Source: Streptomonospora alba (lineage in GTDB: Bacteria > Actinomycetota > Actinomycetes > Streptosporangiales > Streptosporangiaceae). Taken from it: a DNA stretch of 64,000 nt. Shown here piece after piece: positions 26,993-35,667 of the stretch (positions within the stretch are counted from its first letter, which is position 1; every line of letters starts with the position of its first letter). The DNA is taken from NCBI RefSeq assembly GCF_000826685.1, contig NZ_JROO01000004.1:122654-186653 (forward strand), read 5' to 3'. Both the position numbers and the translations under genes were made by a program. Under the pieces are notes generated by a model. The model made no database searches and was not told the DNA's origin. It saw nothing but the letters and a program-made list of their open reading frames with translations.

Positions 26993-28354
26993 ATGACCTC
27001 TCCCGACCCCCTGCGGGTGGCGGTGATCGGTTCCGGTCCCGCCGGCATCTACGCCGCAGACGCCCTCACCCGGCAGAGCCGCGAAGAGGTGGCCGTCGAC
27101 ATCGTCGACCGGCTGCCCACCCCCTACGGGCTCGTGCGCTACGGCGTCGCCCCCGACCACCTGAAGATCAAAGGGGTGGCGCGGTCGCTGCGCGAGGTCC
27201 TGGAGAAGCCCGAGGTGCGCTTCATCGGCGGCGTGGAGTTCGGCCGCCACATCACGCGCGAGGGCCTCGCCCGCGCCTACCACGCCGTCGTCTACGCCAC
27301 CGGCGCCAGCGTCGACCGCCGGATGGGCATCCCCGGCGAGGACCTGCCCGGAAGTGTGGCCGCGACCGACTTCGTCAACTGGTACTGCGGCCACCCCGAC
27401 TCCGAGGTCGAGTCCTTCCTGCTCGACTCCGAGGAGGTGGCCGTCGTCGGGGCGGGCAACGTCGCCCTCGACGTCGTGCGCATCCTCGCCAAGAGCGCCG
27501 ACGAGCTGCACCGCACCGACATCCCCCAGCCCATGCTGGACGTGCTGGCGGCCAGCAAGATCCGCCGCATCAACCTGCTGGCGCGGCGCGGCCCGCTGCA
27601 GGCCAAGTTCACCGCCCCCGAGCTGCGCGATCTGGGCAGGCTCGACAACGCCGAAGTGCTGCTGCGCCCCGATCAGGTCGATATCGACCCCAACAGCCGC
27701 GACATGCTCGCGGCCGAGCGCGCGGCGCGCACCAACCTGAAGGTCCTCACCGAGTGGGCCCAGCGCACCCCCCGCGACCTGCCGCGCCGCATCGACCTGC
27801 GGTTCTGGGTGCGTCCTGTCGAGATCCTGGGCGGCGAACGCACCGAGGAACTGCGGGTCGAGGAGACCGAGCTCGACGACGAGGGCCGGCTGCACGGCAC
27901 CGGTGCCTTCGACACGGTCGAGGCGGGCATGGTGTTCCGCTCCATCGGCTACGCGGGCACCCCGCTGCCCGACGTGCCGTTCGACGAGCGGAGCCGCACG
28001 GTTCCCCACGACGAGGGCCGCGTGCTCGACGCCGAAGGCGGGAGGCGCCGCGGCGACTACGTCGCCGGGTGGATCAAGCGCGGCGCCACCGGAGTCATCG
28101 GCACCAACAAGTCCGACGCGTCCGCGACGGTGCGCAGCCTGCTCGACGACGCCGCCGAGCTGCGCGCCGCCGGCGGGGCAGAAGGGCTGGAGCCGGTCGA
28201 GGACGTGCTCAAGGGCAGCGGTGCCGCCGTCACCGATTACGGCGACTGGCTGAGCATCGACGCCGCCGAGGCCGAGCTGGGAGCGGCGCTGGGCCGCGGC
28301 GAGCGGGTCAAGCTGCGCAGCTGGGACGACATGTACGGCGCGATCGGCCGCTGA
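26993..28354 (+). CDS. fprA: FprA-type ferredoxin/adrenodoxin-like NADP+ reductase
   Basis: 453 residues from ATG 26993. An in-frame ATG at 26975 is an alternative. FAD motif GSGPAGIYAA (13-22), then RLPTPYGLVRYGVAPDH, typical of adrenodoxin-reductase-like enzymes. NADP motif VVGAGNVALDVVRIL is near residue 157. GWIKRGATGVIGTNKSDA closes the FAD site. It transfers electrons from NADPH to ferredoxins serving cytochrome P450 or sulfite reductase. The window contains a ferredoxin-type sulfite reductase at 57349, a possible but unproven client. Monocistronic. Confidence 0.93.
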   Translation: MTSPDPLRVAVIGSGPAGIYAADALTRQSREEVAVDIVDRLPTPYGLVRYGVAPDHLKIKGVARSLREVLEKPEVRFIGGVEFGRHITREGLARAYHAVVYATGASVDRRMGIPGEDLPGSVAATDFVNWYCGHPDSEVESFLLDSEEVAVVGAGNVALDVVRILAKSADELHRTDIPQPMLDVLAASKIRRINLLARRGPLQAKFTAPELRDLGRLDNAEVLLRPDQVDIDPNSRDMLAAERAARTNLKVLTEWAQRTPRDLPRRIDLRFWVRPVEILGGERTEELRVEETELDDEGRLHGTGAFDTVEAGMVFRSIGYAGTPLPDVPFDERSRTVPHDEGRVLDAEGGRRRGDYVAGWIKRGATGVIGTNKSDASATVRSLLDDAAELRAAGGAEGLEPVEDVLKGSGAAVTDYGDWLSIDAAEAELGAALGRGERVKLRSWDDMYGAIGR

Positions 28355-28418
28355 GGCGGCCGCGTGCCGCGGTCCGCTTCGCCTCCGGGGCGGCGACGCC
28401 GCGCAGCCGCAGGCCCGA

Positions 28419-29441
28419 TCACTCGACCTCGGCTCGGGGCGCGTCGAAGGTGTTGCAGGCGCCGAGGTCGTCGCCGCCGGTGCCGGTGGCGAACCAGGCG
28501 CTGATGTTGCTTCCCGTGCCGTGGGTGGCCGTGTCCACGGCGTTGCCGTTCCAGCGGCCGAGGCGGTCGATCTCGGCGTCGCCGATGTTGTCCAGCCCCC
28601 GCAGCGCCACTCCCGCCAGGCATTCGGCCTGCAGTTCGATGCGGCGGGTCGCCTGCATGCGCTCGTCCTCGGTGGCGGCTTCGCGCTCCAGGGCGGCGCC
28701 GGCGGGCAGGATTCCGGCGAGCCTTTGCACGTGGTGGCCGTATTCGTGGGCGAGCAGCGCGACCCACAGGCTCTGCTGGTAGCCGGCGGGGACGTTGCGC
28801 GCCAGCTCGACGACGTTGGGTTGGACGAGGGTGACGGTCATCCGCTGCCCCCCGTCGTAGAAGGCCAGGGTGTGGTCCGGGTCGACGGACCCGAGCGGCT
28901 TGGGCTTGGTGCGGGAGACGCGGAACTCCGGTTCGACGCTGTGCACGCCCAGCTCTTCCAGCCGGGGCCGCCACAGCCGCGTGAGGCAGTCCGAGAGCGC
29001 GTCGTCGAAGGCCACCCACGAGTCGGCCGATCCCGCGTCGACATCGGGCAGCGAGCACTCCACCGGGTCGGGCACGGGCAGCGCGTACAGGGGATGGTCG
29101 GCCACGTCGATCTCCACCGGCGCCGGGCGGGCCGCGAAATCCGTGCTGGTGTGCCGGGCGGGATCGGCGGCCGCGGGCGTGGACGGCCCGGGCGGGGACG
29201 CCGGCACCATCAGCACCGCGCAGGCGGTGAACGCGGCAAGCGAGGTCAGCGCCGCGGCGGCCACGGCCACCCACACCACCGGCGAGCGGTTGCGGCGCGG
29301 CGGTGGCGGCGGCGAGGGCCACGGGGGCGCCGCCGGGGTGAACGGCGGGGGGCCGGGGTGGTGGGGGAAGCCCGGCGGGGAAGTCGGCGCGGCGGGGCGA
29401 CCGGGCCCCGGAGGCCGTTCGCCGTCAGGGGTGGGCTGCAC
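28419..29441 (-). CDS. Membrane-anchored neutral zinc metallopeptidase (YpfJ-like)
   Basis: About 340 residues from GTG 29441 with GAAGAG upstream. The frame is open to 29519 but the extra residues look non-coding. A Pro-rich cytosolic N-terminus of about 60 residues precedes one membrane helix (VVWVAVAAAALTSLAAFTACAVLM). The outer domain holds HEYGHH at residues 232-237, a zinc-peptidase motif, followed by QAECLAGVAL, where the Glu is the probable third ligand. This is the predicted neutral zinc metallopeptidase family related to YpfJ. The peptide substrate is unknown. Confidence 0.87.
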   Translation of the reverse strand: MQPTPDGERPPGPGRPAAPTSPPGFPHHPGPPPFTPAAPPWPSPPPPPRRNRSPVVWVAVAAAALTSLAAFTACAVLMVPASPPGPSTPAAADPARHTSTDFAARPAPVEIDVADHPLYALPVPDPVECSLPDVDAGSADSWVAFDDALSDCLTRLWRPRLEELGVHSVEPEFRVSRTKPKPLGSVDPDHTLAFYDGGQRMTVTLVQPNVVELARNVPAGYQQSLWVALLAHEYGHHVQRLAGILPAGAALEREAATEDERMQATRRIELQAECLAGVALRGLDNIGDAEIDRLGRWNGNAVDTATHGTGSNISAWFATGTGGDDLGACNTFDAPRAEVE

Positions 29442-29597
29442 GGGGGGACTCTTCTCGGTCGTGCGGCTATGCGGCTGTGCGGCTGTGCGAAGGATGGAGA
29501 AGGGGGCGAGCGTGATCAACGACCCTATTCGGGCGCACAGGCGGAGGGTAGCGCACAGTACGGTCCACCCGGCGGACCGGGTCCGCGGCAGCCGGGC

Positions 29598-30353
29598 TCA
29601 GGGGGCCTGGTAGGCCACGCCCAAGTCGCGCGCCAGGTCGCGCAGCTCGGCTTCGAAAAGCGCCTCCATGTCGTCGGAGACGAAGGCCAGGTGCTGGAAG
29701 ACCTCCATGCAGACGATGCCGTAGAAGCGCACCCAGCAGCGCAGCATCACGCGGATCGCGCCGATGGAGGCCCGGTCGCCGCCGAAGCCGGTCAGCCGTG
29801 CGAAGGCCTCCAGTTGGGCGCACAGGGTCGGGGAGGCCTCGGGCTCCTCGGGCACGGTGAAGCGGCCCTCGGCGATCAGCCGGTCGAACAGGGCGACGAA
29901 GGTCGCTGCGAAGCGCCGCCCCGCCTCGGAGGCCGGACTGCCGTCTTCCGGGAAGGTCTGCGTGGTGGCGGGGCCGAACAGCAGTGCGAACTCCGCCCGG
30001 TTGGCCAGCCCCCAGGCGCGTACGGCCCTCAGCGCGGACAGCAGCCGGCCGTCGGTGTCGGCGGCCGGCAGCGCGGCCTCGGCGGCGTCCACGGCCGCTG
30101 CGAGCTCGGCGAACAGGTCGGCTTGCAGCGCCTCCAGGAGGTCGCCGAGACTCCCGAAGTAGCGGTACAGCCCGGGCGCGGTCATACCCATCTCGCGGGC
30201 GACGGCGCGCAGTGACACCCCCGAGGCCCCGTGCGCGGTCAGGTGGCGCCGAGCGATCTCCTTGATCTCCTCCGATGTGGCTTTCCGCACACGCTCGCGG
30301 CGGCTGCCCGACGGCGCGTTCTCGACCTGGGGGAATGCCGGATCTCCTGTCAC
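29598..30353 (-). CDS. TetR/AcrR-family transcriptional repressor
   Basis: 251 residues. The N-terminal TetR helix-turn-helix lies at about 25-70 (IKEIARRHLTAHGASGVSLRAVAREMGMTAPGLYRYF). The C-terminal ligand domain resembles the WHG-type TetR C-terminal family (FGPATTQTFPEDG, then a helical end). It is divergent from the MMPL transporter, with a palindrome in the 147-base gap, the usual arrangement for a local repressor of an exporter. The inducer is unknown. Confidence 0.92.
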   Translation of the reverse strand: MTGDPAFPQVENAPSGSRRERVRKATSEEIKEIARRHLTAHGASGVSLRAVAREMGMTAPGLYRYFGSLGDLLEALQADLFAELAAAVDAAEAALPAADTDGRLLSALRAVRAWGLANRAEFALLFGPATTQTFPEDGSPASEAGRRFAATFVALFDRLIAEGRFTVPEEPEASPTLCAQLEAFARLTGFGGDRASIGAIRVMLRCWVRFYGIVCMEVFQHLAFVSDDMEALFEAELRDLARDLGVAYQAP

Positions 30354-30415
30354 ACCTCATCCTTCTGGTCCCCGGGCTGCGTACCGGGCGGCCGGACATG
30401 AGCATAGTCTGATAA

Positions 30416-30441
30416 ACGGCGTGTTCTTGCGTGAACGCCGT
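30416..30441. promoter_or_regulatory. Palindrome between TetR and MMPL genes, candidate operator
   Basis: ACGGCGT (30416-30422) and ACGCCGT (30435-30441) form an inverted repeat with 12 bases between, which themselves contain GTTC/GAAC. It lies 59 bases before the MMPL start and 62 bases before the TetR start, next to AT-rich TAGTCTGATAAA. Best read as the TetR operator. Confidence 0.6.
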
Positions 30442-30500
30442 AAACAAGCAACCGTCTCGCCTCTCACACCCTACGCTGCACGACGACGGGGGATCAGGGC

Positions 30501-32729
30501 ATGTTCGCAGGTCTGGGCCGTTTCGCCCACCGGTGGAGGGTGCTGGTGCTCGCCGCGACGGCGCTGTTCGCCGCCTTCTCCGCGGTCTGGGGCAGCGGCG
30601 TCTTCGGCGCCGTCAGCGACGGCGGCTTCGAGCCGCCCGGCGCGGAGTCCTCCCGCGCGAGCGACATCCTGGAGGAGGAGTTCGGCCACGACCAGGTCGA
30701 CGTCGTGGCGGTCTACCGCAGCGACGAGATCCGCGTCGACAACCCCTCCTTCGCCGCCCAGATCGACAAGCTGCGCGGCGACCTGCCCGACGACCGCATC
30801 AGGTCGATGCGCACCTACCTCGACGACGACCTCGGCAAGACCGAGCGCGGCATCCTCGTCTCCGAGGACCGCCACGCCACCTACGTGCCCATCACGCTGG
30901 CCGGCGACTCCGACGCCGAGCGGATGCACAGCTTCGAGGCCGTCGAGGACGAGCTGGACGCCGGTCCGCTGGAGACCGAGCTCGGCGGGACCATCGCCAT
31001 CCAGCAGGACCTCTCCAGCAGGGCCGAGAGCGACGTGGTCCGCGCCGAGGTGATGTCGCTGCCGGTACTGCTCCTGCTGCTCGTGCTGATCTTCGGGGGC
31101 GTCGTCGCGGCGCTGATGCCGCTGGCCGTGGGCGGACTGGCGATCCTGGGCTCACTGACCCTGCTGCGCGCGCTCACCCATGTCACCGAAGTCTCCGTGT
31201 TCGCGGTCAACGTCGCCACCATCCTCGGCCTGGGCCTGGCGATCGACTACGGCCTGTTCATGGTCAGCCGCTTCCGCGAGGAGATGTCCCGCGGCGTGGA
31301 GGTGCGAGACGCCGTGCCGCGCACCCTGTCCACCGCCGGGCGCACCGTCGCCTTCTCCGGCGTCACCGTGATGATCGCATTCGCAGGTCTGCTGTTCTTC
31401 CCCCAGCCCATCCTGCGCTCCATCGGACTCGGCGGCATCGCGGTGGTGCTCTTCGACGTACTGGCGGCACTGGTCGTCCTGCCCGCACTGCTGGCCCTCG
31501 CCGGTCGGCGCATCGACTCCCTGCGGCTGTTCGCCCGCCGCCGGCGCCGACGCGAGATCGAGCGCGCCCGCGCCCGCGAACACGGGCTGACCCCCGACCA
31601 GGGCGAGGGCGGCTGGTCCCGGCTGGCCCACAGCGTCATGCGGCGGCCCGTGATCTACCTGGTGACGGTGTCCGCGGTGCTGCTGGCCTTCGCCTCGTCG
31701 CTGGCCTACACCGAGCTGGGCTCCACCGACCAGCGCTACCTGCCCGAGGACGCCGGCAGCCGCGTGGCCATGGAGTCGCTGGAGGAGGACTTCCCCGCCG
31801 GCGGCATCGGTGAGATCGACGTCGCCGTCACCGGCGGGGTCTCCGAGTCGGAGCTGCAGGACTTCGCCGACCGGCTGAGGGGCCTCGACGGCGCTGAGCG
31901 CGTCGAGGTATCCCGCGCCGACGCCGGCGCCGCCCACCTGACCGTGGCCTACCAGGGCGCCGCCGACGACCCCGCCACCTCCGAACTCGTGCGCGACGTG
32001 CGCGACGCCGCGCCTCCCCAGGGCGCCGACGAGGTCCTGGTCGGCGGGCCCGCCGCTATGCAGATCGACAACGTCGCCGCCATCGTCGACGCCCTGCCCT
32101 ACACACTCACGTTCGTCTTCGCCGTGACCCTGGTACTGCTGTTCCTGGCATTCGGATCGATCGTGCTGCCCCTCAAGGCCGTCATCATGGGGGCGCTGTC
32201 GCTGGGCGCGTCGCTGGGCGTGGTCGTGTGGGGCTTCCAGGAGGGGCACCTGTCGGGGGTGCTGGACTTCACGGCTGTCGGCACGATCGACCCGACCTTC
32301 CTCGTGCTGATCGTGATCGTGGCCTTCGGACTGGCCATGGACTACGAACTCTTCCTGCTCAGCCGGGTCCGCGAGGAGTACGCGGCCACCGGCGACAACC
32401 CCCACTCCGTGGCCACGGGACTTCAGCGCACCGGCGGCATCATCACCAGCGCCGCCGTGCTGCTGATGGTCGTGCTCGCCGCGATGGGCACCTCCGACCT
32501 GCTCTTCTTGAAGATCATCGGAGTGGGGCTGACCGTGGCGGTGGCCGTCGACGCCACGCTCGTGCGCGCCCTGCTGGTGCCGGCCACCATGCGGCTGCTG
32601 GGCCGCGCGAACTGGTGGCTGCCCGAACCGCTGCGCCGGATGCACGACCGCATCGGTATCACCGAAGGCGAGGACGCCGCGGCGCAGGGATCGCGCGCCC
32701 GCGGCCGCGAGCCCGCCCGGATGCGCTGA
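30501..32729 (+). CDS. MMPL/RND-family exporter
   Basis: 742 residues from ATG 30501 with GGGGATCAGGG upstream. Two repeats, each with a large extracellular domain and a bundle of about five helices, after an initial helix (FAHRWRVLVLAATALFAAF). The Asp-Tyr proton-relay motifs GLAIDYGLFMVSRFREE and AFGLAMDYELFLLSRVREEY are intact in both halves. MMPL proteins export lipids, siderophores or drugs using the proton gradient. With a divergent TetR gene, a role in efflux or lipid export under that repressor is likely. The short basic C-terminal tail lacks any extra domain. Confidence 0.93.
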   Translation: MFAGLGRFAHRWRVLVLAATALFAAFSAVWGSGVFGAVSDGGFEPPGAESSRASDILEEEFGHDQVDVVAVYRSDEIRVDNPSFAAQIDKLRGDLPDDRIRSMRTYLDDDLGKTERGILVSEDRHATYVPITLAGDSDAERMHSFEAVEDELDAGPLETELGGTIAIQQDLSSRAESDVVRAEVMSLPVLLLLLVLIFGGVVAALMPLAVGGLAILGSLTLLRALTHVTEVSVFAVNVATILGLGLAIDYGLFMVSRFREEMSRGVEVRDAVPRTLSTAGRTVAFSGVTVMIAFAGLLFFPQPILRSIGLGGIAVVLFDVLAALVVLPALLALAGRRIDSLRLFARRRRRREIERARAREHGLTPDQGEGGWSRLAHSVMRRPVIYLVTVSAVLLAFASSLAYTELGSTDQRYLPEDAGSRVAMESLEEDFPAGGIGEIDVAVTGGVSESELQDFADRLRGLDGAERVEVSRADAGAAHLTVAYQGAADDPATSELVRDVRDAAPPQGADEVLVGGPAAMQIDNVAAIVDALPYTLTFVFAVTLVLLFLAFGSIVLPLKAVIMGALSLGASLGVVVWGFQEGHLSGVLDFTAVGTIDPTFLVLIVIVAFGLAMDYELFLLSRVREEYAATGDNPHSVATGLQRTGGIITSAAVLLMVVLAAMGTSDLLFLKIIGVGLTVAVAVDATLVRALLVPATMRLLGRANWWLPEPLRRMHDRIGITEGEDAAAQGSRARGREPARMR

Positions 32730-32767
32730 CCGGGCCGGAGTTCCCGGCGCGCGGGGCGCTCCGGCCC

Positions 32768-33325
32768 TCAGACCCGGTCGCCGCCGGGTTTGCGGCGGTC
32801 GTCGAAAGGCAGGCCGGGGCGGTAGACGTGGGCGGCCGCCACGATCTCGTCGAGGCTGTGGTCCCAGGTGGGCCGCACCCGCACCGCGTGGTCGGCGCCC
32901 CAGGGCGGGGGAGTGCGGAACGGGCGATCGGCCTCGCGAGTGGGGACGAGGTCCAGGTAGTGCATGTTCACCGTGCCGCCGCGGTGGGGCACGACCTGCG
33001 TGCAGGCCCGCAGCAGCGCGATATCCTCCCAGGCGAGGAAGATGTCCTCGCGGGCGGAGCGCGGCCAGGGTGCGGGGAATCGCGCTCCCTGGGAGTCGAG
33101 GACCAGCACGGGCCGCGGCGAGAGCAGGCGCGCGATCGAGCCGATGCCCGCGCCGCCGAAGAACACGACCGCCAGCAGGCCCATCACCACGTCGAGCAGG
33201 CTCCCGCGCAGCATCAGGGCTATACCGGTGCCGGTGAACACCGTGCACGCGACCGCAAGCCACGCCCCTTCCCACGTGACGCGGAAGCGGTTGGTGAGAA
33301 CGAAGGGTGCCGTTGCGCCCGCCAT
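32768..33325 (-). CDS. Two-helix membrane protein with C-terminal PH-like domain (hypothetical)
   Basis: 185 residues from ATG 33325. A TTATGCT box sits six bases before the ATG and there is no ribosome site, so a leaderless transcript is likely. After RFRVTWEGAW, two hydrophobic helices follow (LAVACTVFTGTGIALML and LLDVVMGLLAVVFFGGAGIG), then a soluble half with VLVLDSQGARFPAP, DIFLAWEDIALLRAC, resembling bacterial PH-like membrane proteins of the STM3941 type. The frame remains open upstream to 33664 but without domain content. Function unknown. Convergent with the MMPL gene. Confidence 0.72.
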   Translation of the reverse strand: MAGATAPFVLTNRFRVTWEGAWLAVACTVFTGTGIALMLRGSLLDVVMGLLAVVFFGGAGIGSIARLLSPRPVLVLDSQGARFPAPWPRSAREDIFLAWEDIALLRACTQVVPHRGGTVNMHYLDLVPTREADRPFRTPPPWGADHAVRVRPTWDHSLDEIVAAAHVYRPGLPFDDRRKPGGDRV

Positions 33326-33499
33326 GGCCCCAGCATAAGTCGTCCGGCGCTCGGCGTCTCGGGTGAGGGCGGCGCGGAGCGTCTCCGAGGGGGACTCGGC
33401 GACGGCGGGCGGACCCGCGGACCGGGGGTGCCGCCGCAAGGGCGGGGAGGGGAGACCCGGTCCGCGGGCCGCCGGGAGCCCGCGGGCTCCTTCGGAACC

Positions 33500-33529
33500 G
33501 CCGGTCCCGCGGCGCGCCGCGGGACCGGC
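33500..33529. terminator. Terminator hairpin after the fadA-fadB operon
   Basis: Perfect 13-bp stem GCCGGTCCCGCGG (33500-33512) with complement 33517-33529 and a CGCG loop, nine bases beyond the fadB stop on the minus strand. A second dyad CCCGCGGACCGGG (33414-33426 / 33456-33468) lies just beyond it. Confidence 0.75.
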
Positions 33530-33537
33530 GACGGCGG

Positions 33538-35667
33538 TCACACCGCCTTGGGGCCGTTCGGGTGGAACAGCGAGCCGTTGACCTTCTCGGACACGCCGGA
33601 GCGGTCCAGGTAGGGCGTGATGCCGCCCAGGTGGAAGGGCCAGCCGGCGCCGGTGATCAGGCACAGGTCGATGTCGGCGGGCTCGGCCACCACGCCTTCG
33701 TCGAGCATGATGCGGATCTCGCGGGCCATCGCCTCCAGCGCGCGCTGCCGGATCTCCTCCTCACTGGAGGGCCTGCCGCCGCCGGCGAACATCTCCCGCA
33801 CCTCGGGGTCGATCTGGAAATCGGGGCCGTAGATCTCCGTCTTGCCCGACTCGACCACCCGCCGCAGCTGCTCGGAGACCCCGAAGCGGTCCGGGAACGC
33901 CTCGTGCAGCGTCTCCGACACGTGCAGCGCCACCGCCGGGCCGACCAGTTGAAGCAGCAGCAGCGGCGACATGGGCAGCCCCAGCGGCGCCACAGAGCGG
34001 TCGGCGACCTCAGGCTCGGTGCCCTCCTCCACGGCACCCAGCACCTCGCCCATGAACAGGGTGAGCAGCCGGTTGACGACGAAGGCGGGCGCGTCCTTGC
34101 ACAGGACCGCCGTCTTCTTCAGCTGCTTGGCCGTGGCGAAGGCCGTCGCCAGCGCGGCGTCGTCGGTGCGCTCGCCGCGGACGATCTCCAGCAGAGGCAG
34201 CACCGCCACCGGGTTGAAGAAGTGGAAGCCCACTACCCGCTCGGGGTGCTTCAGCTTCGAGGCCATCTCGGTGATCGACAGCGAGGAGGTGTTGGTGGCC
34301 AGGACGGCCTCGGGCGCGACCTCCGCCTCCACCTGGGCGAAGACGTCCTGCTTGACCGACATCTTCTCGAAGACGGCCTCGATGACGAAGTCGGCGTCGG
34401 AGAAGGCGTTCATGCTCAGCGAACCGCTGACCTGGGCCTTGAGGCGATTGGCCTTGTCGGAGGTGATGCGCCCCTTGCCGAGCAGCTTGTCGACCTCGCC
34501 GTGCACGTAGGCGACGCCCTTGTCCAGCCGGTCCTGGTCGAGGTCGGTCATGACCACCGGTACGTCCAGGCGCCGGGCGAACAGCAGCGCGAGCTGGCCG
34601 GCCATCAGCCCGGCGCCGACCACGCCGACCTTGGTGATCGGGCGGGCCAGCGACTTGTCGGGCGCGCCGGCAGGGCGCTTGGCCCGCTTCTGGTTGAGGT
34701 CGAAGGCGTACAGGCCGGCCGTGAGCTCGTCGCTCATCATCAGGTCGGCCAGCGCCTCGTCCTCGGCGGCGAAACCCTCGTCGCGGGTGCGGTCCTTGGA
34801 CGCGGCGACCAGCTCCAGCGCACGCGCCGGGGCCGGGGCGGCGCCGTGCAACTTGCCCTCCAGCATGAACCGGGCGTTGTCGATCGCCTGGTCCCAGGCC
34901 TGGCCGGTGTCGACCTCGGGCCGCTCGACGGTGGTCTCGCCCTTGACGACGCGGGCGGCCCAGCGCAGCGACTCCTCGACGAAGTCGGCGGGCTCGAACA
35001 TCGCGTCGGCGATGCCCAACTCGCGGACCTCGGGACCCTTGATCGTCTTGTTCTGGGCCAGCGGGTTGTCGATGACGATCTTCAGCGCCTTCTCGACGCC
35101 GATGAGCCGGGGCAGCAGGTAGGTGCCGCCCCACCCCGGAACCAGGCCCAGAAACGCCTCGGGCAGCGACAGGGCGGGGATGCCCGAGGAGACCGTGCGG
35201 TACCGGCAGTGCAGTGCCACCTCGACGCCGCCGCCCATGGCCGCGCCGTTGATGAAGGCGAAGGTGGGCACGTCGAGTTCGCCGAGCTTGCGGAAGACGT
35301 CGTGTCCCAGCTTGGCCACCGCGTAGGCCTGCTCGCGGTCGCGCACCTGCGGCACGCCCGACAGGTCGGCGCCCACGGCGAAGATGAACGGCTTGCCGGT
35401 GACGGCAACGGCGGAGATGTCGGAGCGGGCGCGCGCCGCCTCGATCGCGTCGTCCAGGCTGAGCAGTCCGGCCGGGCCGAAGGTGTTGGGCTTGTTGTGG
35501 TCGTGCCCGTTGTCCAGGGTGATCAGCACCGCTTTGCCGGCGCCGTAGGGCAGCTGGACGTCGCGGGAGAGCGCGTGGGTGACCACCTCGTCGGCGAAGA
35601 CCTCGCGCAGGGCCTCACGGGAGACGGGGGCACCGGTCGCGGCGCCCTGGTCGTCGGTGCTGCTCAC
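33538..35667 (-). CDS. fadB: Fatty acid oxidation complex alpha subunit (enoyl-CoA hydratase / 3-hydroxyacyl-CoA dehydrogenase)
   Basis: 709 residues from GTG 35667, overlapping the thiolase stop by four bases. N-terminal crotonase domain (about 40-260): AVTGKPFIFAVGADLSGV, NGAAMGGGVEVALHCRYR and LGLVPGWGGTYLLPRLIG with the catalytic Glu region. Then a dehydrogenase domain with VGVVGAGLMAGQLALLFARR (NAD motif), ATNTSSLSITEMA and HFFNPVAVLPLLEIVRG, and two C-terminal HCDH domains. It performs steps two and three of beta-oxidation in the cytosol. Paired with FadA, it forms the multienzyme complex. All domains are intact. Confidence 0.96.
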   Translation of the reverse strand: MSSTDDQGAATGAPVSREALREVFADEVVTHALSRDVQLPYGAGKAVLITLDNGHDHNKPNTFGPAGLLSLDDAIEAARARSDISAVAVTGKPFIFAVGADLSGVPQVRDREQAYAVAKLGHDVFRKLGELDVPTFAFINGAAMGGGVEVALHCRYRTVSSGIPALSLPEAFLGLVPGWGGTYLLPRLIGVEKALKIVIDNPLAQNKTIKGPEVRELGIADAMFEPADFVEESLRWAARVVKGETTVERPEVDTGQAWDQAIDNARFMLEGKLHGAAPAPARALELVAASKDRTRDEGFAAEDEALADLMMSDELTAGLYAFDLNQKRAKRPAGAPDKSLARPITKVGVVGAGLMAGQLALLFARRLDVPVVMTDLDQDRLDKGVAYVHGEVDKLLGKGRITSDKANRLKAQVSGSLSMNAFSDADFVIEAVFEKMSVKQDVFAQVEAEVAPEAVLATNTSSLSITEMASKLKHPERVVGFHFFNPVAVLPLLEIVRGERTDDAALATAFATAKQLKKTAVLCKDAPAFVVNRLLTLFMGEVLGAVEEGTEPEVADRSVAPLGLPMSPLLLLQLVGPAVALHVSETLHEAFPDRFGVSEQLRRVVESGKTEIYGPDFQIDPEVREMFAGGGRPSSEEEIRQRALEAMAREIRIMLDEGVVAEPADIDLCLITGAGWPFHLGGITPYLDRSGVSEKVNGSLFHPNGPKAV

